Assembly (NCBI RefSeq): GCF_010389155.1
Contig: NC_057764.1
Span: 43,098,275-43,162,274, forward strand
Length of the DNA: 64,000 bases
Source of the DNA: Erigeron canadensis
Taxonomy: Eukaryota; Streptophyta; Magnoliopsida; Asterales; Asteraceae
Direction: 5' to 3'
In this document: positions 10,072-22,396 of the stretch, piece after piece
Numbering within the stretch: the stretch's first letter is position 1
Layout: every line of letters starts with the position of its first letter
Position numbers and translations under genes: made by a program
Notes under the pieces: model-generated
What the model was told of the DNA's origin: nothing
Databases searched by the model: none
The model's input: only the letters and a program-made list of their open reading frames with translations

Positions 10072-12232
10072 TGTCACACCCCACCTTAGGCGGAATCGTA
10101 GGATATGACGAAAAGATATAGTTATAGCACATGGACTTTATAATAGAGTCATACTAAATGAAATTCAAATAAATGTAATTTTCACAAACGGAAAGTCTAG
10201 GCAACACGCCTCAAATAGCAAAGAAGTAACAATTGCAAATAGTGTTCAATGTTTCACATGCAATCTAGGAGTCCATGAAGGATCTCTTTATTGGTCTTCC
10301 TAAAGTCCATAAGCTCAATCTTCTTAAGCATTGTTATCACCTGAAAATGAATGCTCGAAAATGTCAACATAACGTTGGTGAGTTCGTAGGTTTAAAGGAA
10401 TACAAATGAGTTTGCTGTGCATGATATATCAAGTTTTGGACAATAGTGTAAATATAAACATGTAGTAGTGCATACTAAATACTGATCAATGCCATCATAG
10501 TTATCCAACAACACAATCCCCATCACTCCTGTTAACAACTCAATCATGCTTTAAATACCAACAACTACCAGCTGGAGTATAAAGTTGGTCGATAGTTTTC
10601 CAATAGTCTTCAATAGATATCAAAAGACATCTATTGCATCAAAGAAATCAATACAAGCAAGCTAACATACACATTTCATAATTATACGTATTTGTCCATG
10701 AAAACAAACAAGTTTTGGCACAACTAGTAAAGAAATGAAAAGTGTTTTGAGCATCATTTCCCCCCAAAGAAATAATATAAAAAGGGGCCATGAAACTCAC
10801 CTCAACAAGCAAGTAGTTATGCAAAGTCCAACAAGGTCGCTAGAATCTACACAACATATATATGAACAAGTTACAATTATGGACATGGTCAAGAACCATC
10901 CATTGTAACCCGTATTTGATGATATATACATATATGGCTACTTTCAAAATATTCCCAACTGATTTGTCATCTATTATTAAGTTACAAGTCACATAACTTA
11001 ATATAGAGTATTTGTTTTAATGATTTATGATTTAGTTCTACAAGCTCTTATTCGCTGAAATTTTTGGTAACTTTATCAATTTTTATTCTAGATCACCCGA
11101 ACTAACCAAGTCCTTAAATTTTTACCACAGTAACTTTTATGTGTTAGATACTTAAATGAATTTTTACAGAATTTATTTTGTTCTTGAACTATTTTTAAAA
11201 ATTCGATAATTACAGACTAGTTAATAAATTCACTGTTTGCGCACAGAAAAGTTTTATAAAAGTTAAGGGCCTTCGAAGTTTCAAAAAAAATCCAAATTTT
11301 ACTGTACACTCTTAACATCTTAAAAATGTTTCTGGAAAAAAATAATCTTCCAGTTCATAAAATCGACCAAGATATGACTATTTGAAGTCGACCTAAATCT
11401 GTTCTGAAAACTCAGCTTTGCGCAGTTTTGTTATAAAATTCGTTTGACAACCTTAAACTTCATATTTTGACACGAAACCACTTCTACTAGAAAGTAGACT
11501 TCCTGAAATTAATTTTAGACACCAAAAACGTGACTTAACCATCTTCCATGACCAAGATACGACATTTCAAAGTTAACAAACAGAATCTGTCCAGATTCTG
11601 AAATAACCCAAACTTACTGTTTTAAAGACTACTACAACTAATATTCATATATAAACTTTCAAATCTTTCCAATACCTATTTACATCTGCTATTATGATTT
11701 CCATGCCTTCATAATTGAATTTCTCTAATTACATTAATTATTATAATACAATAAATACATAAACTTTTAACATTAATATGATTTATACTTCAAGCTTTTG
11801 ATTTAACCTTAAAAAAATCCCTTTCATTCATTATTATAAATTTGCCATAATATATATTCATCAAATAGGTTACTATAAATAAAAATTAATAAATAAAAGA
11901 AAATATATGCTTATATATATATATTTAATAAATAAAAAGACTAATATATATGAAAAGAGAATATAAATGATTTACCCCAAGATTGATGATCTTCTTCTTA
12001 GATACCTTAAAAAAAGAATAGAATATAATCTTAAGAATTTTATTATTAATTGTAATTTAAATCAAGATTCAATAGAATTATAATTAAACTTACCAAAGTT
12101 TGCTTTGACAATGAGATGATTAATAAAAAAAAAAAATATTTGATGTTGTGGTGCTTTGGTGTTGATCGACCAAAGAGAAGAAAAAGAATCAAAAAAGGTT
12201 TTGGTTTTTTTTATTATTATTTAGGTTATAGT

Positions 12233-12263
<31 letters not shown>

Positions 12264-12746
12264 GAGATAAGTGTTTTAGTTAGTTTATGATTAGACTTAA
12301 TGCAACATAAGAATTCTAATGGAATTAAAATTCCTTGCTCACCATAAATTGTTGTAATATATATATGACTAAAATTTTTTACTAAACATATGATATTTTA
12401 CTATTACTATTACCATCTTACTACTTATACTAATTATATATTATTTTCATAATTATTGATTTCGTTCACCGCTAAATAGCGTATACTAATTTATCAATGT
12501 CTAGAAATAAATATGACTAACAACTACAAGTCTAGAAATACGTGGATAGTTATAGTCATCTATGTTTAGGAAGATCAAATATCTCAATCCTAAACTTTTG
12601 AAATTCAAGTAATAGAAATCCCATATTGGAAATGATCACCACATTTCTATGCTTGTTATACTATATAGGCATGTTGACTAGTCAAAAAATTTGGAATGTA
12701 AGTTAGAGACTATAATAAATTACCAGTTTTGGTGACGAATGTCACA
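10072..12746 (-). mobile_element. Solo LTR (about 2.7 kb), nested in LINE relic
   Basis: The left edge is TGTCACACCCCACC (10072), the right edge is GACGAATGTCACA (12746). The flanks are CTCAC (10067-10071) and CTCAG (12747-12751), a 5-bp TSD with one mismatch. Read on the minus strand, the last 400 bp carry the ctcaccaacgttatgttgac context and end in GGGGTGTGACA, similar in style to the 3' end of 18030-22288, typical of large gypsy/chromovirus LTRs. No gag or pol sequence is present. It contains a TA microsatellite (about 12234-12264). LINE sequence flanks both sides, which supports insertion. Confidence 0.6.
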
Positions 12747-13070
12747 CTCAGCTTGTTTTAGGTTTGGAATGAAGTGAAAGTTTTGCCTGAATCACAACAA
12801 GATGGGAGGATATAGTTGCTTGTTTGACTCCTCTACCCAAGCAAATTTCTGTACGAAGTGTCCTAAGAAGACTCATAGTCCCGTTGCCTCATCCTATTTC
12901 ATATGGCAATAACCGAATGCATGTCTATTCACTAACAAGACTAGAACGGTGCAGCAGGTTCAGGATCTTATTATCTATAATGTACAATATAGGGACTAGG
13001 AAGCCTAAATTCCATATTGTACAATTTATTTGTTCAATTAGATTGGTAATGAAACCTAAATTCTAAAATG
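12747..13070 (+). pseudogene. LINE relic: 3' part of zf-RVT domain
   Basis: A continuation of the 9440-10071 LINE after the solo LTR. Peptide fragments VWNEVKVLPE, VRSVLRRLIV, SSYFIWQ and CLFTNKTRT in different frames match the end of LINE ORF2 proteins (zinc-binding region and tail). An in-frame TAA follows YFIWQ. The 80-codon frame at 12824-13066 is one of these shifted frames, not an independent gene. Confidence 0.65.
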
Positions 13071-13509
13071 GTAGTGTTTAATATCCTTATAGAGGGTGCA
13101 TGCATATATAGGAAGCCTGATGTTGCAAGGGCTCTTTTTCGGGAGCTGATAGAGGTTTGCAACATATCAAACTAAACATCAGCTTAATAATGTACAGATC
13201 TTTTTACAAAAAGATGAACGGAAATGGATACTCAAACAAAGGTAGGGGTGTATAAAAATGAGAGACACCATGAAACCATTCTATCTTAAACGCTTATCAC
13301 ATACCACCAAACCATTTTATTTTAACAAGATTCATCAAATACTGCTACATAAGAAAAAAGGAAAAAAAAAAGAACTAAACACATCCATGCATGGCACGTA
13401 ATCATATAATGATGATAAGTAAATTAAAATACCAGAAACAACTGGTTTACTTCTTCTGGTCCAAGAGGCGCCCCCCTATTGTCAACCTCATGCATGATTA
13501 AAATTTTAC
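13071..13509. other. Intergenic, nothing recognised
   Basis: AT-rich sequence downstream (in the minus sense) of the small five-exon gene. It probably holds that gene's 3' UTR. No other feature seen. Confidence 0.4.
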
Positions 13510-14168
13510 TTAATGAAACAGAAATTCTTCTTCCTCATCAGTTTCACGATCATATTCATCTTTAAATTCGGAGGCACTACAATTTATTCGTCAAGAAACA
13601 AAAAATTAGAGAGAAAATTATAATTAGACATGGATGGAAACATGATAATAAAAAACAGATAGAAAGGATAGTCACCAATTTCTTAAATGGAGATGTGCGA
13701 TCACCCATTGCCGTCTAGGATAACACAATTAGAGTAAGTAATGAGTAATTAAATTAGAAAAAGGGGGCCAGGGTAACCGTAACAAGTAGCAAAAGAAGAG
13801 TAAACTCACTCATTTTTGTTTATAAGGAAGTTGTTTGAAATCATCCGCTGAAGTTTTTAATAATTCAGGATCCCAATGATGCTTTTCTTTTACTACAAAT
13901 CAACCAATCAAGTTGTATTAGGAAAAATATATTTATATGATAATTATTGGAAGGGGATTCATTCAAGAGATAGAAAAATTATGCACCTTTTTGCAAGCAT
14001 TTTATCAAGTCTGGTTTATATGGAAAATCATAATCAGTCGGTGCTACTTTTTGTTTATCTATCATGTTTTCTGCTACAATCAATCAATCAACCAAATCAA
14101 GTTTTTCATACTTCAACAACAATATTCAATCCCAGCACGGAGGTGTCTGCTAATCTAGTTTTTTTATA

Positions 14169-14451
14169 GGGATAAGTACCTGAGAATGTAATGAATTATA
14201 CCCAAACATTTATGTTGTGTATTGAACTACTCGGATGTTTATTGTATGTAATGAACTTTCAAATCCTAGTTATTAGATGTATCCGACCAATCAAAAACTT
14301 ACAAGTGGCCGCTTATATGGTTGCCACATATACACAGATACATACAATAACCAGAATTCTAAAGTTTATTGTATATGATAAACATGTGAGGAGTTCATTA
14401 CACAACATAAACATTTGCATATAGTTGATTACATTTTCAAGTACTTATCCC
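14169..14451 (+). mobile_element. MULE-type MITE, perfect 9-bp TSD
   Basis: The terminal inverted repeats are GGGATAAGTAC...GTACTTATCCC. The perfect 9-bp TSD TTTTTTATA is at 14160-14168 and 14452-14460. The paralogous site near 41346 is empty (a single tttttatactaaa). The 77-codon frame inside is not a gene. A second family member is at 26030-26321. Confidence 0.9.
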
Positions 14452-14589
14452 TTTTTTATACTAAAAAATAAATAGCCTGCATCAATTGGGATTAATTAAG
14501 TTTAAACCGATATAATAATAGTATCTTGGCTTCCCACTTATTTCTTGTAAATCCTATTAATTTCTAATGGAAGTGATGTTTTACTAAAA

Positions 14590-14613
14590 AAATAAACAAT
14601 AATAATAATAAAC

Positions 14614-14646
<33 letters not shown>
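14590..14646 (+). repeat. (AAT)n microsatellite in intron 1 of the small unknown gene
   Basis: Nearly pure AAT repeats, longer than at the duplicate locus (about 41410-41472), where only a few units remain. Confidence 0.85.
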
Positions 14647-14648
<2 letters not shown>

Positions 14649-14773
14649 AAAAATAAAAATAATAGTAATAATAATGATAATGATGCACTTTTTTTAGAAA
14701 TTTTCTTCAGGGTTGAATCATCATCACCACCATGAGTCTCTGAGTTTCTTTTATTCTTTGCTATATCCGACAT

Positions 14774-15520
14774 TTTTTTGTTCTGCTTTAATCAATCAAT
14801 CGTTAATACACAAATACTAATCAGATTCTTAAAACCTCCTTGTGATTTTGATAGATTAGATTCAACAAAAAAGTTTTCTGAAAAAATAGTTGAAATAAAT
14901 TAAACCTCCAGCAATCAATTGGGGTTGATTGATTAATTCAAGTAAGAAAAAAAATAAACTGCACCTTGGTTGCTGTAGGAGAGAAAGCAATCGTCGTCTA
15001 GCGGGGTGTGTTCGATTTTCCAAATCTAAAGTTAAATAGCGACATTTTTACTCGAGAATGATTTGGATTCAAGTTTATGTAAAAATAAATAAATACTTAA
15101 CAATAACAATACAAAATTGAAAGAAAAAATAAGATTCACAATAACTATATTAATGCTTTAATTATTAATCATAAAAGTTATTATATATTATAAACCTTAT
15201 ACATATATAAAATCAAACTAAATGTTTCAGGGTAAAACCATTGTCGTGTCAAAGTTGTTTAATTAAAACAAAAACTTGATATAAAATAAAAATTAAAAGA
15301 TATAAGCTTTAAGGTTAAAATAAAAATTATTATGTGCTATAAGAATTATGTATAAAGAACTTATAAATTCATATAAACTTTTAGTATATACAATGGCTTA
15401 AAACCTGTCCGTTAGACGGCGGAGTTGAAGATAAGTTGTTTTGATAAATGAATTGGTTGGTTTTGTTTTCATAAATGTATCCGATAATAAATAAAGTATA
15501 AAACAAGACCTATCGATTTC
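14774..15520. other. 5' flank of small unknown gene
   Basis: The sequence to about 15040 is similar to 41570-41760, the region between copy 2 and SKP1-like copy B. Beyond that I see only AT-rich sequence. No SKP1-like gene follows here, unlike at copy 2. Confidence 0.5.
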
Positions 15521-15924
15521 CAAAAAAAACAAATAATTCTATAGCAATATATATGTGTGTGTGTGTATGGATCCTTATTTTGAGAACACCTTTTTCTGTA
15601 AGAAACTTGAGAACTCTTAAGTTATGTATTGGATCACATTTTTTTTTGTTCATCCTCATGTGAAACGTTATAAAAATATTTGTAGAAATAAGTTTTTTTC
15701 AAAACCTTATATATACAAGTTTGATCACATGTGAACGATAACGTGAACATATTGATTCACAAGTTCACAAAAGCTATTTTGATGGGTTTTTTAAAAAGTT
15801 TATTCTTCAACATACTTTTTTATATCATTTCACATGTAAATGAACAAAAAAACATGTGATCCAATACATAATTTGAGAGTTCTCGTGGTTCTTACAAAAA
15901 AAATGGTTTTCAAAATAAGGAAAG

Positions 15925-15976
<52 letters not shown>

Positions 15977-16031
15977 TCATATATAGATATAGATATAGAT
16001 AGAGATGCATGCTAATATCATATAACTTTGA
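15521..16031 (+). repeat. Direct duplication, unit 1 (about 510 bp)
   Basis: Near-identical to 16673-17170, from caaataattctatagc to catataactttgaa. It contains a palindromic MITE (15572-15921) and a compound (TC)n(AC)n(AT)n microsatellite (about 15927-15975). Both MITE and flanks are shared, so this is segmental duplication, not two insertions. Confidence 0.85.
15572..15921 (+). mobile_element. Foldback MITE, copy 1
   Basis: TCCTTATTTTGAGAACACC at the left is inverted as GGTTTTCAAAATAAGGA at the right, and the internal arms (gtattggatcaca / atgtgatccaatac) also pair. The element could fold almost end to end. It has no coding capacity and no clear TSD. Confidence 0.65.
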
Positions 16032-16672
16032 ACTAACTAATCAACCCGGGTGACTACCCGGACATGAGTAGCAAAAATATAAAATAAATTCTATATTTGA
16101 ACATATTCTTAAACCAATTACAACTTTTATGTTCCACATCTTCATACTCAAACTAATCTATCCTGATAATAAATAGTCGCTCCCATTAATGTTATTATCG
16201 CATGTAAATAACCCACAAGTGCTTTAGTTCGACCAACCATAGCATTTATTCAATTCAATAATCATGGAAACAATAGTACGCATCTTGAAGATCCATAAAA
16301 ACTATGAAAAGTAAACGAAACAACGTAAAAGTTAAAACATTGTATAAAAACATCAAACATAAAACATGGAAGATATAATTATCAGAAGTATTTAAAACTT
16401 TTCTAGCTTTTGAATTTTCATTTTATGAACATTTAGACGCTCCTTTAAACTTGAGCATCTGATATCCGGATCTCGATCATCATGTTCAACCACTTACGAT
16501 GAACCTGAAGGCAGTGCTTTCATTGCTTCAACAAATGGCATTTTCACCAGTTAGAAATATGATTTGGCTACATCAAAATTCCAAAGCCTTGCCAGAAGGT
16601 TGTTCATAGGAGAAATACAACCTTCATGAACCCACTTGTTTCATGATTGGATTATGAGCTTTCATGATTGGT
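16032..16672 (-). other. Spacer between duplicates; possible Helitron 3' end
   Basis: On the minus strand, a hairpin CCGGGTAGTCACCCGG (16045-16060) is followed by TTAG|T at 16037-16040, resembling the Helitron 3' ends elsewhere in the window. No matching 5' end was found. The rest of the spacer shows nothing recognisable. Confidence 0.3.
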
Positions 16673-17068
16673 CAAAAACAAATAATTCTATAGCAATATA
16701 TATATGTGTGTGTATGGACCCTTATTTTGAGAACACCTTTTTCTGTAAGAAACTTGAGAACTCTTAAGTTATGTATTGGATCACATTTTTTTTTGTTCAT
16801 CCTCATGTGAAACGTTATAAAAATATTTGTAGAAATAAGTTTTTTTCAAATCCTTATATATACCCGTTTGATCACATGTGAACGATAACATGAACATATT
16901 GATTCACAAGTTCACAAAAGCTATTTTGATGGGTTTTTTAAAAAGTTTATTCTTCAACATACTTTTTTATATCATTTCACATGTAAATGAAAAAAAAAAT
17001 GTGATCCAATACATAATTTGAGAGTTCTTGTGGTTCTTAAAAAAAAATAGTTTTCAAAATAAGGAAAG

Positions 17069-17101
<33 letters not shown>

Positions 17102-17170
17102 TATATATATATATTCATATATAGATATAGATAAAGATAGAGATGCATGCTAATATGATATAACTTTGAA
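16673..17170 (+). repeat. Direct duplication, unit 2
   Basis: Second copy of 15521-16031 with scattered substitutions and a shorter microsatellite. It includes MITE copy 2 at 16719-17065. Confidence 0.85.
16719..17065 (+). mobile_element. Foldback MITE, copy 2
   Basis: Same inverted ends as copy 1. It was carried along by the duplication of the surrounding segment. Confidence 0.65.
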
Positions 17171-18029
17171 TATGATAAATTTAAATTATTTTAGGTATAT
17201 ACGGTCTCTTCATACTTAGTAACTCCCGAAATTTGTTTAACAAAGTAATTAATTGTGAATATGTGTAATTAGGAATAAAGATATAGGAATAAAGATTAAT
17301 ACTTTTGGTTTTCCAAAATATTTTTTGCATGTCATTGATGTGTAATTTCGAGTCTTATATTTATAACATGAATCATCTAGCTACTCACTACTACACATTT
17401 TCGGGCAGTGGACCCGTTCGTATGCAATATAGTTGACTTGGTAAATCCGATGTTGATCACAAGGACTTAAGTACAGTAATTGTTGACATAAAGCAGTTCA
17501 AATTAAGGAGGGGGTTTTGTGACCGAATCGTCACCTTGTAATTAGTTAGTAAAATAGTTAGTAATTGATGAGCGATAATTATATAGACTTTTACCACACT
17601 AGTTTTGGTCATTTCATAGTCATTTGACTGAACTTATGATACTTAATGGCTTGAATATGTGATTTCAGGTTCATTGCTCGTGGCATGAAGGAAAACGTCA
17701 AGAAATGGTGATGAAGGACTTAAAAGAAGGTAAATGATGGTTCGATGAAGATTCAGGTCGAGATTCAAGATTTAAGATGAAGAAACTTGTGTTGACATGA
17801 AGCCTATGACCATGTGTTAGTACTTTGGGCATAACTCCTTCATACGAACTTCGTTTCTGACTAATAAGCTATCCACGGAAAGGCGAGAGAAAGATCTACA
17901 ACTTTCGTGTTGCACCTGAAGCCTCCAGTGCCGCTCATTTCTCTCCAGCGCCGCTGGAAGTAATCCTGAAGCCAACCAGCGGAGCTAGAACATCACCAGC
18001 GGAGCTGGAAGCCAACCAGCGGCCGCTGA

Positions 18030-21000
18030 TGTAACAACCCTCAATTTTCGGCTAGGACAACTTACTTATATTTATCTAGGTATCTATCCCTAGAGGTTTA
18101 TTTAGAGAATTGATCTTCTAGACATTCAACGGATAGTGATAATTGCCCCCTAGTACAATGAAATGACTTAGAAATGCCATAAACAATAACTATAATCATT
18201 CAAGACAATCTCTAGCAATATTTTAGTTCTAATTGAACTTGATGAAATACCATTGAACAAAAATTTATTTGTTAACCAATCAAGTTATATAAACAATAAT
18301 GTAAGAATCACAAGTTGAGATAACGATCAAGAATCCTAATGGATGTCCAACAATTTAGTCATCAAGCAAACTAAGTGTCTATAAACACAAATATGTAATG
18401 ACCATCTTAAAAATATGATTAAAAACCCGTAAGCACATAAAAGCGCTTGAATAATAATAAGTATATATATATATGTCTAATCTAAATACAAGTTTATGAC
18501 AAAGAGTTAAGTAACAAGTTAAAAACACAAAAACTATATATATACATACATGTATGCTCACGATATATATATACACATATAAACATATATTTAGTCTAGA
18601 AAACCAATTAACTTATAAGCTTAAACACATTTACAATTTATATAAATTATACATGTACATACACTTATAATTTTACAAAATAAAATTTGAAATTCACCTC
18701 CTTTTTACCCATCCAAGGCCGGCCCCCTTTTCCCCATATACACCCTCCAATCAATTTTTAAGACTCCTTACACTCCCCATACACCATAACACTCAATTCC
18801 CTTACACTCCCAATACATACTTACCCACACATAACTCATTTTCTCTCTCAAAACTCTTCTCCTTCACCACTTTTTCTCTCTAATATCGGCAGCCCTAAAC
18901 CAAGAAAAAGGGAAGAAAAATCAACATAAACACATACAAATAATAAGGGTTTAAGGTAGATTAATCAAGGGTTAATTCAAGCTAAGATTAAGGGTGTTTT
19001 CAAGCAAAGAAAGGGGGATATAGAGGGTAGAAGGCCACGAAATTTTTTGCCCAGAAACATCATCAAAACCGAGTTCATCAAGGGTATAAATCTTCATCTC
19101 TTTGTTTAATCAATCTTGTTTTTGTATTTACTAAAAGATCTTTATCAAAAACCATGTTTTTCTTTGATTTTCTTCTTCAAAATACACTTAATGAGGGAAT
19201 GTTGATAGAATCTTTCCTTTCATGCCATTGCATGTCAAGATCTAGAGGAAAGATTCAAGGATTCAACTCAAATAAGACCCAAAAGTGATGGTTCATGAGA
19301 AAGCTGTCAAACTAGTTGATGGATCTTTATAAAAGTCGATTTGTGTTGATATAGATGGAACATATTTTCTGTAATTTTCATAAATAAACTTATTTTTATG
19401 TTGTATGAAAGATTTGTTAAGAGATTTGTTCATAAAATGGTTAGATGGTCACATGCAATCACATTTTTGGATGATTTTTGCAAGAACTAAGTTTATTGAT
19501 TTTTGTTGAATGAAGGTTCAAGTATAAATGATGTTTGTTGATCTTGAAATTGAATGAAATCTGTATATTTGATGTTAAGAAATGCAAAATAAAGTAATAA
19601 TCTTGTTAGTGGTAATCTAGAGGCTAAAACAAGCAACCGACACCATTGGAGAGTTGGATTAACCAAAATACTTTCTGTCAGATTTAATCTTCTGTCTTGG
19701 AATGGATAAACTGGACATATGAGGGACGTTTCAAGTAAAACTTTCAAAACAAAAGTTCTAGATAAATGAGTTAAGTTTAACCTCCACCCAGAATCACTCA
19801 AAAATCCTGAGCCAAACAAAAGATATGATTTTTCTACTAAAACTGGTCAAAACTGCACTTTTTTTTCTCTAAATATTTTATCAACTTTAGCGATTTTTAT
19901 CTCCTAATCCATAAGGTTCCAGGAGGTCATACTTGGTTAAAAGTAATTTCAATATGTCCTAAACTTAAAATAAAATCTTAGAATTTTTATTTAGAGCAAA
20001 ACCCAAAGAACTTTTATAAAACATTCGAGTATGCAAAACAGTGACTGTTTTGACCACTTTCACTTCTAAAATTATTTAGAGGTAGTAAACATTCTTTATA
20101 AATTAAGCCAAAATTTAAAACATAACTGAACACATATAAGTCTATAAAAATCATAAAGGTCCAAATAGTTCGGTTTGACCCCAAAATAGTAGCCAACATT
20201 TCATAAAAATGTGAATTAAAAACAAAAAATTCTAAAGTGAACTAATAATTTGTGTAATGAGCTAAGTAATGAACTAAAGACCATGATGGGCTAAACCGGC
20301 CCAATTAGTGAACCCAAAGGACCATAAATCAGTAGGCCCACTTGGCCCAATAAACCATATGACCCATTAAGCACCTAACCCAAATAAGGTTAAGCCCAAT
20401 AACTAAGTTGAGCCAAGTCACTTAAAAACCCATCACATTTAGGCCCAATTGGTGATGGCCCATAACACTTAAACGAATTTCATAAACCCGGATAATCATA
20501 AAACATATTGAGAAATATGTGAATAAAAGATAAGCGTAATCAAAATAACACAGAATGATTAAATAGAATGGACATAAATAATTACGTTAATCAAACTATA
20601 AATTGATATCACAAATGAAAATTCGTACTAAAATCGGTTACACATCAAATGATGAATAAGGATAATATAACTTAATGTGGCATTCCCATATAATAATACA
20701 AGATAACAAACAAAACCGCAAACGAAGCCAAGTTACCGAAATTCCAACAACTTATAACTACGAGTATAATGAAAGTAACCTTTTTCACCATCAATCTTTA
20801 CAACCAAAAAGATGCGAATATTAGCAATACACTTGGATCCCATAATTGATAACAACATAATGAGAATGACATTTCTAAGCGAAGGCTTAAGATAGGAACT
20901 TACGTATATTAGTCCTCTCGTAGGGATAGTCTTGGCTTTGAAATGTATCGAGGACCATGATGGAATATATGATCAAGGAAGCAATAGCTGGGAAGTACCC

Positions 21001-22288
21001 ATTTTGGATAAGTGAATATAATATGCAGCATATCAAGGTGAGTCATAGCCCCCTTTCAAACTCCTTTATATGTTTTACTTTTCGGGGTGAAAAACATGAT
21101 AAATAAAATTGTTTTCTATTATGAAATGATACTTTGAAAGAATGATTATGATATGAGAATTTTTGTATGTTCAACATGTTATATATTATATGATGAGTTT
21201 GAGTTCTGTCAACCTTGGTCCCGGTCATACTACTATTAACTCCGAAAGGGGAGGCCTGTAGTTAGAGGGTTGCGCAACTAGTATTTACGTCCCCCTTACT
21301 CACCAAGATGGCAGCGGGTTGACGGGCCGCCTCTGTGGCCGCCCTCATCTCCGGTCTGCCTAGGGGTGCTCTAATCTACTTTATATTATGTGGTCGTCTC
21401 CATGGCACGACCCACTTATTATTATTGCACATGATTGACAGCATGTGCCTTGCATTATTGCTATTGGACACACTTTGATTATATTGATTGGACGGAAGAT
21501 CGGTCTTAGTAGTGGCTCAAGTTAACTCATCCAAAATATCAATGTGAATATTACTAATGACAGATTTTGACATACTTTGGTTATTATGGAATGAACATAC
21601 GGTTTGGGTATTGAATCCTATATGGAGTCTTGAAAGTTGTTGAAATTGGCGATATTGAAATCTTGATGAGTGAATGGTTTTGATGTGAAATATGATTAAT
21701 CGTTTGATATATTTTTCTCTCAAGAATGATTTGACAAATGAGAACTTTATAATTACCATGGATTATCAACGCTTTGAGATAACATTGTGGTATTGGGAAA
21801 TACTTGATAATATGATATGGAGAATTTGTCGGTCAAGTGTTTGGGTATGTTGACATCTACTAACATGTTTCCTAAGTGTTTAAAATGGTTATGCAACGAG
21901 ATTTACTTAAAAACGTATGCACTCACCAACTACGTTTTCGTAGTTGACACTTTTTCTTCATGCTTTTCAGGAAAATAGCTTAAGCTTTGAGGAATTATAT
22001 GCATCATGATTATTTGCATTGCACTTGGAGTCAAAGATCAACCCTTGTGATGGACAATGGAATCCGCCTTGATTGTTGTAGTATATTATTTCATGTGTTT
22101 GTTATTTGTTTCGTGAACTTAATATCCAAGTTCAGTAGACGTATTGTACTTGGGGATTGTCCACATGCTTGTACATTTGTAAATTCTTTTTATCAAATAA
22201 AGCTATGGTGAATGTTATTTATAATCATTTGTCTTGAATACTCGACTTTCTGTGCATCTCATTGTTCTGCCTTAGTTGGGGTGTTACA
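18030..22288 (+). mobile_element. Large non-coding LTR-like element (4.26 kb), nested
   Basis: Begins TGTAACAACCCTC, ends GGGGTGTTACA, and is flanked by GCTGA (18025-18029) and GTTGA (22289-22293), a 5-bp TSD with one mismatch. It interrupts an array of CCAGCGG/CCGCTGG motifs that continues on both sides. The 3' part (21900-22288) has the gcactcaccaactacgtttt context typical of gypsy chromovirus LTR ends. No gag-pol is present, so it is most likely a solo LTR. Short frames inside (19493-19819, 21517-21759, 22212-22487) are not supported. Confidence 0.6.
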
Positions 22289-22388
22289 GTTGAGACCTTA
22301 CCAGCGCCTCTGGAGCCTCACCAGTGCCGCTGGGACTTCACCCAGCACCACTACCAGTGTCGGTCAGATCTGGAACTTCCCGAAAACC

Positions 22389-22396
22389 TATAAATA
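22389..22396 (+). promoter_or_regulatory. TATA box of the LTR-derived element
   Basis: TATAAATA followed by a C-rich initiator-like stretch (cccctctaaaaccctag). It lies about 40-100 bp downstream of the palindrome array, the layout of an LTR promoter. Confidence 0.5.

Larger units (their letters stand above)
13510..14773 (-). pseudogene. Small five-exon gene of unknown family, copy 1, splice donor lost
   Basis: I do not recognise the family. Minus-strand exons: 14689-14773 (MSDIAKNKRNSETHGGDDDS...), 13987-14070 (...VAPTDYDFPYKPDLIKCLQK), 13814-13892 (KEKHHWDPELLKTSADDFKQ...), 13676-13714 (KRQWVIAHLHLRNW) and 13510-13576 (ASEFKDEYDRETDEEEEFLF, H, stop). Phases fit across all introns. Copy 2 (41009-41569) has exons 1 and 3 of the same length and a possible identical-length exon 2, so the model is comparative. 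In copy 1 the exon-3 donor reads AAAATGAGTGAG where copy 2 has AAAGTGAGTTAG: the GT is gone and the frame runs into TGA (13810-13812), giving 83 aa. A MULE MITE sits in intron 1. The acidic C-terminus and the WDPEL...LP.EQK..W pattern hint at a small DNA-binding protein, but this is speculation. Confidence 0.5.

Noticed and set aside
14191..14424. 77-codon plus frame
   Set aside because: Lies entirely inside a 283-bp MITE with a perfect TSD.
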